64,000 nt of DNA from Lunularia cruciata (Eukaryota; Streptophyta; Marchantiopsida; Lunulariales; Lunulariaceae). The notes beneath the pieces were generated by a model, which saw nothing but the letters and a program-made list of their open reading frames with translations, did no database searches and was not told the DNA's origin. The position numbers and the translations under genes are program-made. This document shows, in pieces, positions 55,723 to 64,000 of the stretch; positions within the stretch are counted from its first letter, which is position 1; each line of letters starts with the position of its first letter. The stretch is from the NCBI GenBank assembly GCA_948567375.1, contig OX419757.1, positions 61,132,001-61,196,000 on the forward strand, in the 5' to 3' direction.

Positions 55723-58001
55723 ATGACTAAGATCATCAAGATTAAGTGTCTTGATGGCCCTGAAGATGAAGGGAAGAGAGGAAATCCGGCTTGATGGACA
55801 AAGTCAGATTGGAGGTTAGTACTTGGGAGAGAAGCAGGCATGGAGCATGGTGCCACGTTCTTGGAGAAGAGAGAAGTAGCCGAAGAAACCCAAGAAGTGA
55901 GAGATGTCTTCTCTTCAAAGTGCACAAAGAATGGCTACAAAGTGGAAAGCTATAAGGTTCCTGTCAAGAGAGGGATTGTGAGTGCTCTAATGGCAATCTT
56001 TAAGCCGGAAAGGACTTATGTGATGAAGCACCAAGCGGTGTTCTTCCATAAGATGTTTGCAAGAGAGCTAATTAACTGGGAAAATGTCTTCATGGGAGGA
56101 CGAGACAAATGGTGTGGAATTTGCGGGACAAGTCGCCTCTACATTACATTGTGCCATTTGCAGCCCATTTCTATTTGGGGCTGAACTTCCTCAATGCGGC
56201 AGAGCAAAATAAGATGGTGTCCCATTTCCATCCCGACTTAAGAAGAGATGTCGATGCAGAGGAGCAGTAATACATTCTTTAGATCAAGAGCACTGATGTG
56301 TACTACGCATAGACGGGGCAGAGTGTGCAGTTGGAAGTGAGCACTCCAAAGTCAAAGAAGAGGAGTTGACAAGGAGAAGAAGAAGTAGAAAAAGCAAGAC
56401 CTTGGAAGGCTAGCAAGGTAAACCCGAAGAAAGAAATGCTGGTAATTGTGTCATCAAAAGAAGAATCGGAAGGAGAAGCCAAGTGCAAGTCCAAAGACTC
56501 GGAGAGGGAGGAAGAACCCAAATTCACGCTATAGAGTGGATACACAAGTAATGACAACAATGATGGAGTGGAGATGAAATTGGTACCCAAAGAGGAGGAA
56601 GCCAAGATGGAGACAGAGGAGAAAGGTAACTCAAAACTAGAAGATGAAGTTCCAAAACAAGAGGAGAAAAGAGTTACAATTCAAAGGGGAGTTTGTCCCA
56701 AATGAAAGGCAAAGTATGGAGCAGGGCCGAGTAAGGTAAGAGAAGAGGAGGATGGAAGTTTGGGGAGTGAAGAATCCATTCCTATAAGGCAACTGCGGCT
56801 TAGAAGGCGAGTGTTGAGTGAGGAAGAGGTGAAGAAGGAGATAAGTCCGCAAGTCAAAATAAATGTGAGTGAAGGAGTAGAGTATCTGAGGGAGGTTGTG
56901 TGCCCATTGTTGGTGAAGTTAGAGCATAAGAAGAAGGAGATGCAATCAAAGTGTTCTGAGGTGAAGATTGTGTTGCAGGTGTTAGCTCGATTAGAAGAAG
57001 AGAACTCAGAGTTAAAGAAGAGTATAATCCAAGGTGAGGAGGAAAGGGAAGTACTACGAGTAGATGCAGTAGTATAGAATCAAGTGATCAAGAACTTGAA
57101 GAGAGAAGCGAGGAATAAAGAGAGACTCATAGAGCAAAGTGACATAGCAAGGGAAAGACAAGTAGCCGAGTATGAAATCTTGAAGCAGCAATTCGCTGAT
57201 TTGAGATTAGAAATTATCCATGCTATGGCAAGAGTAGCAAAGAAAGAGCAAGAGCTTGATAGAGTGATGGAGAGTGTAGAAGAGAAGAAGCAGCTCTGGC
57301 AAAGAGAGTTGACAATGAGATATAGAGAGGAAGAAAGGTTGAGAGAGTTACTTCACAATCAGGAGGAGAAGATTATGCAGAAGGAGAAGGAGAAGGAGAC
57401 CGTGAAAGCCGAGTTCAAAGCAGAATTGGCAATCTACAGAGAAGATTGGCTTGCAGATCAAGAACAAGAGAGAAGAATGAGACTAGAGCCATTGAAGGAG
57501 ATTGTGATCAAGATGAATGTGATGTTGGGTATAGAAGCCAGTGTGCAAATTGAAGAAACAAGATTGCATGAGTTGAAGTTGTTGGTGCAAGAGACAAGGA
57601 GGAGAAATGCAAAGGATGAAGATTTGGATGCTTTACTTATCAGTCTTAGAACTCGTGTAGATAGAAAAATATTAGCCAACAATTATGACAACATCACAAT
57701 TAGACTAGACTTAGTGAAATTAGAGATAGATAAACTTTGGAAGGATGTAAGAGCAAAACCCAAAGTAGATGACATAGGAGTCTAGATGTCTTTGGAATTA
57801 CCATCAGAGATGTTAGAGAAGAGTGGGTCAGGAGATAAGGAGTTAGATGGATTACCCATTGGTGGAATTGCAGATCAGGAAAGAGAAATGTTAGAATTGG
57901 TAGCGGAATTAGGACTTGTGAAACCCAAGGATAGAGTAGTAGTGAGTGAAGTTACATCGGGATTAGAAGCTGAGGAAGAAGTAGACATCGGATCGGGGTA
58001 G
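55723..58001 (+). pseudogene. LTR frame beta, about 760 codons
   Basis: ATG 21 nt after the alpha stop. N-terminal part: SDWRLVLGREAG, SSKCTKNGYKVESYK, KHQAVFFHKMF. A one-base frameshift lies near 56090. The acidic middle (56430-56760) has stops at about 56270, 56310, 56370, 56533 and 56703. The C-terminal half is open for long stretches (56760-57077, 57084-57785, 57786-58001) and is a coiled coil with Glu/Lys/Arg-rich heptads (IIHAMARVAKKEQELDRVME, LLHNQEEKIMQKEKEKE). It ends EEVDIGSG with two stops. There are no transmembrane segments and no polymerase or protease motif. Candidate roles, by analogy only, are a structural or accessory protein. Confidence 0.72.
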
Positions 58002-58117
58002 TAACAATTTTGAGATTTGAAGAGGTAGATATGAAAGGTTGCATTGTCAATTCAGATCTACAGGTTAGAAGGGTTGTTGTAGAATGGTATTTTTGTTAGA
58101 ATTGTGGTTTGCCTCAA

Positions 58118-58125
58118 TATTTAAG
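58118..58125 (+). promoter_or_regulatory. Second TATA-like box, downstream of beta
   Basis: TATTTAAG about 117 nt after the beta stop and 820 nt before the LTR end. It is conserved in position and sequence in the other family A LTRs, including the short ones of A1 (14094, 30014). It is the best candidate promoter for genomic RNA. Confidence 0.5.
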
Positions 58126-58371
58126 AGTGGCATTCATAGGAAAATGTTGTTCAATGCTCATTATTTCTGAGAATAGATAAAACAAAGTGTTGTGAAGTAG
58201 TGCTTGTCATTTGGGCTTAATTCAAGGTATCAATTTTGTGGTTGTGTTTGTGAGTGTGTGGAGAAATTCAAAGTGCAAGTCAGAGTGCTTGTTGGATGTT
58301 GGATTCCATAGCCTTGATCTTTACTTTGTGTGTTTGATCTTGAGTGAAGTGCAATTGGAGCAATGCCTTGA

Positions 58372-58638
58372 CAGATCAGAGAGGAATTGTAGTGTTGGTA
58401 GTATTTTGCATTTGTGAGTACAGCACAAAGTTGATGTGAAGAAATTTAGTTCAAGGAAGTTGTGCCTTCACTGGAGGGGTGGAACACAATTCTGAGGTGA
58501 AGTCATTTTGCACCTCAGAATTGTGTTCCACCCCTCCAATGAAGGCACAACTTCCTTGAACTAAATTTCTTCAGATCAACTTTGTGCTGTACTCACAAAT
58601 GCAAAATACTACCAACACTACAATTCCTCTCTGATCTG
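58372..58638. repeat. Near-perfect 128-bp inverted repeat with 11-nt loop
   Basis: The arm 58372-58499 is the reverse complement of 58511-58638, with two mismatches seen by eye. The loop is AAGTCATTTTG. The arms are LTR tail sequence; other LTR copies have only the left-arm orientation, so the right arm is an inverted duplication private to this copy. RNA through it would fold into a long hairpin. Confidence 0.93.
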
Positions 58639-60333
58639 AGGTGAAGTCTCAAAAGTGGCTCTCTCAAAAGTGCCATTTTTGAGAGAGCCTGAATCATCAC
58701 AATCAAGATTGTTTGGAAAGATTTGATGGAGTTGTGATTAAAGAGTGTTAATTTATGACAAGACTGCGAGTCAGTGCTTGTCACTCTCTTCTTGGTGTAG
58801 TTTCTACCTAAGAGACTAAAGATGCAACCAAGAAGAACTGAAGATTGTTACTTTGCTTTGTATTTGGAAATTTCTGACTCGTATCTTTGCATGAACAAAC
58901 TTTACTTACCCGATTACCGCAAAAGTGATATTTGTCGGGTTGTCACATGAAGAGTGAAGCTGGTGAAGCACGCATTGAAGTAATACACTTCAAAGCCATC
59001 ACAATAGTGGTGGAGCAAGAAGAGGAGAGCCTTAAGAAGAGCACGATGGAGAAGGATCAAGCATGGCAGCACAAGTTGACAAGCAAACATTAGGAGGAGG
59101 AAAGATTATGAGGTATGGTAAGGAGTGCAAAAGGCTAAATTTCTTAGTATGTAGAGGAAAAGAAGATGTTGACCATTGAGTACAAAGACAAATTCAAGAT
59201 GTATCATGAAGAGTTGAAGGTGGAGAGAACTTGTGGATATGCATCAAAATAGGTAGGATAAATTGTTGGGAAGATGAAAGCAATGTTGAGTATAGAAGTA
59301 GAAGTGAAGTTGGAGAAGTAGGAGTACATGTGTCTTTGGGTCAAAAATCTGAAGCATCCAAAGAAGTTAGAGTAGAGAAGGAGAATGTGGATAGTAAGAC
59401 TATGATTTCAGTCGCAATTCAGACTAAAGATGTGACCCATATAGAAGAAGTTGTAGTTGAACCCAAAGTAGATGAAGCAATTAAAGGTAATTCGGGTATA
59501 GAAGCTAAAGGAGAAGTAGACATTGGATTGGATTAATAACAAATTTGAGATTTGAAGAGGTAGATATGAAGAGATGGATTGTCATTTTGGATCTATAGGT
59601 TGGTAAAGTAGCAATTGGAATAGTATTTAGTTTGATAATAGTAAAAGTGCTCTATCTATTTAAAGGATGTATTTGTAGTGTTTTTCTATTCAGTATCATT
59701 CATTCTAAAGTTGAGTAAAGCAAAGTGTTGTAACTCAATGTTCATTATTTTAGCTTAATTTTGAGTATTAATCGTGTATGTGTGTTTGTGAGTGTTTGGA
59801 GAAATTCAAAGTGCAAGTCTGAGTGTGTTAGATGTTGGATTCTATATCTTTGATTTCATTTTGTGTGTTTGTTCTTGAGTGGATAACAATCAAAGCAATC
59901 CCTTGAAGAATCTATGAGTAATCATAATGTTGGTAGTATTCTACAATTATGAGTGAAACTCTGGATTGATGCAAAGCAATTTTGATTGAGGAATTTGTGC
60001 CTTCAATAGAGGAGTGGAACACAATTTTGAGGCAAAGTCATTTCATGGTGAAGTAGCTTTCTTCAAAAGAATTGAATAATCACAATTAGTGTCAATTTGG
60101 AAAGGATTTGAAGATTTGTGATTATGGGTGTTGTTGATTTATGATGAGACTGCAAATTTAGTGCTTGTTACTCTCTTTTAAGTGTGGTTTCTAATCAAGA
60201 GATTAAAGACACAACTAAGAAGAATAATTTGTGACCTTTTTCTTTGTATTTGACTATTTTTTACTTGTATCTCTATGGGAAAAAACAATTACTTATTGAT
60301 TATCACAATAGTGATACTTGTTGGATTGTCACA

Positions 60334-60828
60334 ACTACCAACACTACTACTCCAACTTCAACATCACAAATGTTTTGACAACCCCAAGAACTAACACAAG
60401 TGGCCATGTAACCGCCAAGTGACATAGAAAAGGAAAGTGGATGCCAACTACAAGCAAGATGGCATGTAGATGATAAGTGATAAGCTATGGGAAAAACAAA
60501 GCACAAGAAACCAACAACAAGGAGTTGGAGAAACCAAAGTATGGGAAACAAGAGGTTAAAAAGGTATAACTTCCTCTTCCTTCATTTTCTATGATCTTGA
60601 TGTCTACATGAAGCTCTCAAGAAGATTCTTCTAATGAAATGACATCCACCCCATTTAGACAAGTATCCATAAAGAAATAAGTCTTGATGTGAATTGCATT
60701 ATGCCTTGCTTTAAGCCTTGAGGATTCAACTACAAGATACCTTATAGGATCTAACTATGGGATTCCTTCAACAAGAATCCCATAAAATGACAAGATGACA
60801 AGAACCTTCAATTGATTATAACTTCTTT
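60334..60828. other. 495 bp between two family A LTRs, nothing recognised
   Basis: There is no primer site after the LTR end at 60333, no LTR match and no coding motif. The A-rich ORFs are short. It may be the target sequence that originally flanked E3. No target duplication could be confirmed. Confidence 0.6.
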
Positions 60829-63800
60829 TGTAGCGTGGAACATTTTTTGTTTTTGATGAGTTTCAAAGAAGAAGTGTATTGTTGAAGCCAAATTGAAACT
60901 AAATGGAGAAGAAAAGAGAAGAATTGTGTGTACAATTATAATTCTAGGAAGACAACTTTGGTTCAAAAAAAGAAGGACTTAGATCAAACTTATAGGGTAG
61001 TGGATCCTAAGTAAAGATACTTTGTATCAAGAGATCAATCCAATCCAAAGAAAATAAAACCACTTTCCTTTAGGCCAAACAAATCAAGAAGGTATGTTCA
61101 AATAAAATAGCTACTTTGGGAGGAAGATAAAATTGAGAGTGACAAGAACAAGACACGCAAAATTTGTGGGTGTCAATTGAAGATCTATTGAAAACCATGC
61201 AGTGGAACACTATAAGGTTAAGAATTTGTCAGGGAAGTTTTGAAATGTTAAGAAGATATCCTATTCCTCTTAATAGTTGTCTTCAAGGAGTTAGAATCTT
61301 GGGCCTAGGCAAGGGTTTGAGTTTTCAAAGACCGAGGGTCAAAAAATACATGATGCCAACAAAGAGCAATAGGAAAATTCCTTCACTTGTAGTGAGGAAT
61401 CTTGAAATTTGGAGACTAGATGTAGTGGTAAGGATTAAGGTCTTTATTAGACTTTAGATCAATTTTTTGGGTTGGAATTGAAACTTAAGTTTTCTAGGTT
61501 TCATGGAAAAAATAGTTGCTAGTAACTATGAAGATGGTCCTAAGATGGAGAGGAAGAGAGGAAATCTAGCTCAATGGACTAAATCAAATTAGAGATTAGT
61601 CTTGGGGAAAGAATTTGGTGATGTAGGATGAGTCACCTTCTATTGGAAGTGTGATTCATTAAAGGAGACCATAGAGGTGAAGAATTCCTTCAGTGCTACT
61701 CCTACTAAGAATGGGTGAAAGTTAGAGACTTTCAAAGATCCAAAATGGTGAGGTATTGTTAGGGCTTTGATGGTAATGTTTAAGCTAGAGTGGACCACCT
61801 ATGTGACAAAGCAATAAGTGGTGTTCTTCCACTAGATGTTTGCATGAGATAAGGTGAATTGGATGAAATCATTTCACTAGAGAGTGGGGTAGATGACTAG
61901 AAATTGGAGAATATACCTACCACCTCATTACTTTGTGCCATTTGCACCCCATTTCTATTTGGGGTTAAACCTACTCATCTCGGGGGAGAAGGAGAAGATG
62001 GTGTTCCACTTTCACCCAAATCTACATCAAGATGTAAACATGGACAAGCAATACTATATAAGACATATCTAAGGAGACAATGAATACTTTTCCAAGACAA
62101 GATAGTAGAAGATAGTGGTAGTAAGTATCCCAAGGCTTAGGAAGTAGAGTAGACCTAAGGAGGTAGCATAACCCATTCAACCAAGAATACTATGAGACTA
62201 AACTCAAGGCAAGAGACAATGGTGGTGGACCTATCATTGGGTGCAAAATCTAAAGGAGAAGGTGAGTCTAAGGGCACAAACTTGGAAGAAGAAGAAGAAG
62301 AAGAGCTTACTCTACAAAGTAAGGAGTCAAGAAATGAGAGTGATGGAGAACCCAAAGTCTAGTAGTCAACGGAAGAAGGGGCTGAGGAAGATGATCAAGA
62401 ATTCCATGCACAATTTAATGCATGGAAGGAAGAGACCCAATACTTGTAGAGTTGCACAAGGAAGATATCTTGGAGGAGAGAGAAGAGGAGCTAATATTAG
62501 TGTTTTAGAGAAGAGTGAGATGAAAGAGAAATTTGCAACTTGCAACTATAGGGATGAGCTGAGCCAAAGAAGACAAAGAAAGCTCAAAGGAGATCAGTTT
62601 GAAGGTGAAAGATTATGACTTTGGAGTAAGGCACCAATGGAAGAAGTACCTATCAAAGTCAAGGACAAAGATTATGATAGTGAGGCAAAAGAGTTTAGTG
62701 GAGTAGAGTATCTATCAAAGGCTGTTTTTCCTTTGTTATTGCAGTTAAAGAAGAAGGAGGAAGATCTAAAGAAAGAGCATCCAGAGGTAAAGGATGAATT
62801 GTAGGGAGTGAAGTATTTGAGCAATGAAGTCTTGTAGTTGAAAGAGAAGTTAACCCAAGGAGATGAGGAAGCCAAAGTACTTTAGGTTGATGTTGTACTT
62901 TAGAAGAAGAGCTTGGATAACTTGTAGGAGAGTTTTGCAAAGTGAGTAGTGATATAGAATGGCAAGCTGAAGAATTAAGAGATCAGAAGGTAGCATTTGA
63001 GAAGTTAAAGGTAGAATTCAATGAAGTGCAACTTGAGATGATGCACTCAAAGGCCATTGTAGTTGTAAGAGAGAAAGAATTGGAGAAATTGAGATTGATT
63101 GCAGCAAAGAAGGATCAGACCTGGCAATGCAAATTGGCAAGTAGAAGTTGTGAAGAGGAGAGGTTGCAAGGACTGATCAAAAGCATTGAAGCTCAACTTA
63201 TTCAATATCCAAAAGAGAAGGAAGTATTGAAGGTGGAGTATTGTAGTAGTGTGAAGGTAGGAACCCAATGTGAAGTAGCTAAAGTAGGAGTGTAGGTGAC
63301 TTTGGGTGAATCACTTGAGTCAATCAAAGAAGTAAGGATAGAAGAGGTAGCTAGTAGGACTATGAATTCAATTTTAGTTTAGACTAAAGATATTATAGAA
63401 GAAGAAGTTGATATAGTGAAGGAAACTAAAGTACAAGAGACAATTAGAGATAGTTTGGATGTAGAAGCCAAAGTAGAGGTAGACATTGGATCAGATTAGG
63501 AGTAATAGTTTTGAGCTCTAAAGAGGTAGATATGAAGAAGTGGGGTGACACTTTTGATCAACCAATTTATAAAATAGTAGTTGAAGCCATTTAGGCAGTT
63601 TTGTAACTATTGAGTGCTCTACCTATTTCAAGGAGGCATTCATAGTGTTATGTTGTTTAGTATTCATATTTTTTAAGTTGAGTAAAGCAAAGTGATGTAA
63701 CTGAATGCTTGTCATTTTAGATTAATTCTGAGTATCAATCTCATGTGTGTTTGTGAATTTTTGGAGAAGTTTAAATTGCAATCTATGTGTGTTAGATGTT

Positions 63801-64000
63801 GGGTTTTATAGCTCTTATTTATATTTATGTGTTTGATCCTAAGTGGAGTGCAATCAAGGCAATCCATTGATGAATCCATGAGGAATCATAGTGTTGGCAG
63901 TATTTTTCATTTGTGATCATAATGTTGGATTGATGCCGAGCAACTTTGATTGAGGAAGTTGTGCTTTCAATAGAAGGATGGAACACAATTTTGAGGCAAA
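60829..64000 (+). repeat. Degenerate family A LTR, truncated by the window end
   Basis: It begins at a decayed LTR start (TGTAGCGTGGAACATTTTTT) and follows the long-type order: alpha type II, beta, TATTTCAAGG at about 63625 and the tail up to GAGGCAAA at 64000. It is closest to the E3 LTR in wording. Its remaining 300-odd bp would lie beyond the window. Confidence 0.8.
61164..63499 (+). pseudogene. LTR-encoded unit (alpha type II + beta), degraded
   Basis: The alpha part contains IWRLDVVVRIKV and ends with TGA at 61479-61481. ATG of beta is at 61503-61505, again 21 nt later. Beta has many stops. Recognisable parts are the acidic block with a Glu run (62285-62305) and the coiled coil (62942-63295: MSSDIEWQAEELRDQKVAFE, DQTWQCKLASRS). 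The final EVDIGSD stops at 63497-63499. Confidence 0.6.

Larger units (their letters stand above)
55007..58947 (+). mobile_element. Solo LTR of family A, 3,941 bp, complete
   Basis: It runs from TGTGGTACCC to GGGTTGTCACA, bounded by perfect TGAAG repeats inside the E3 LTR. This fixes the true limits of the long LTR and shows that the alpha/beta unit lies inside it. Order: upstream 380 bp, TATA (55390), alpha (55420-55701), beta (55723-58001), second TATA-like box (58118), tail with a 128-bp inverted repeat (58372-58638), end. It arose by recombination between LTRs of a former full element. Confidence 0.93.
53220..59536 (+). pseudogene. LTR-encoded unit of the E3 LTR, interrupted
   Basis: Alpha (from about 53220) ends at the conserved stop TAG (53500-53502), with a neighbouring extra TAG. 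The beta start is TTG instead of ATG at 53524-53526, still 21 nt downstream. Beta runs through decayed globular (53550-54150) and acidic parts (54380-54565 open) into the coiled coil (54802-55006). It resumes after the solo LTR at 58953 and ends EVDIGLD at about 59535. It is the most degraded copy apart from 61164-63499. Confidence 0.65.
52800..60333 (+). repeat. 3' LTR of E3 (long type, old), split by a solo LTR
   Basis: It starts TGTAGTACCC right after the purine tract and ends TTGGATTGTCACA at 60333. Without the nested LTR and duplicated target it is about 3.59 kb. It contains a TATA-like CACTATAAATTAAG (about 53187-53200), alpha type II, beta (split by the insertion), TATTTAAAGG (about 59657) and the tail. 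Stops are frequent. Confidence 0.85.

Noticed and set aside
1-64000. CRISPR arrays, bacterial operons, tRNA or rRNA genes
   Set aside because: There are no regularly spaced direct repeats and no tRNA cloverleaf. The only tRNA-like matches are primer binding sites. All coding content is eukaryotic retroelement.

Overview
The window looks like intergenic DNA from a large, repeat-packed plant genome. It is AT-rich and almost wholly built of nested Ty3/gypsy-type LTR retrotransposons. I see no host gene, rRNA, tRNA or prokaryotic feature. The many decayed layers would fit a gymnosperm, but the sequence does not prove which plant it is.

Three retrotransposon families can be separated. Family A has LTRs starting TGTGGTACCC and ending GGGTTGTCACA, a tRNA-Asp-like primer site, and separate decayed gag, protease, RT/RNase H and integrase segments. 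Family B has LTRs starting TGTAACACCC and ending CCGGCTCACA, a 4-bp target duplication and one long gag-pol frame. Family C is an older, distinct gypsy lineage on the minus strand.

Layout: 1-1147, pol fragment of a family A element, broken by family C. 1147-12745, the family C 3' LTR, split by element E1 (2841-11802, family A, minus). E1's own 5' LTR is split by a plus-strand solo LTR (7962-11659). 12772-30694, element A1 (family A, plus, 5-bp duplication ACCGG), whose 3' LTR is split by element B1 (22060-29889, minus, duplication GATC, LTRs about 98.8% identical by eye). 30695-35007, family C pol, split by an unidentified 2.1-kb insert. 35008-38205, two family A LTR pieces in opposite orientation plus a solo B LTR. 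38206-47894, element E2 (family A, minus). 47895-49423, rest of the plus-strand LTR that E2 entered. 49424-49921, a B fragment. 49922-50969, short A LTR pieces. 50970-60333, a truncated plus-strand family A element (E3) whose 3' LTR holds a complete 3.9-kb solo LTR with 5-bp duplication TGAAG (55007-58947). 60829-64000, another degenerate family A LTR.

The most unusual feature is that the long family A LTR (about 3.6-3.9 kb) carries its own gene-like unit inside the LTR. A TATA-like box precedes a roughly 90-codon frame (alpha). Then come a stop codon, a 21-nt in-frame linker, and a roughly 760-codon frame (beta) with a globular N-terminal half and a long coiled-coil C-terminal half. Beta is followed by a second TATA-like box that probably drives the element RNA. 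The unit recurs in at least seven LTR copies on both strands. In all of them the alpha stop is at the same position, although its codon varies (TAG, TAA or TGA). A1 has a 2.0-kb LTR that lost nearly all of this unit. Every copy here is damaged, so activity would have to come from copies elsewhere.
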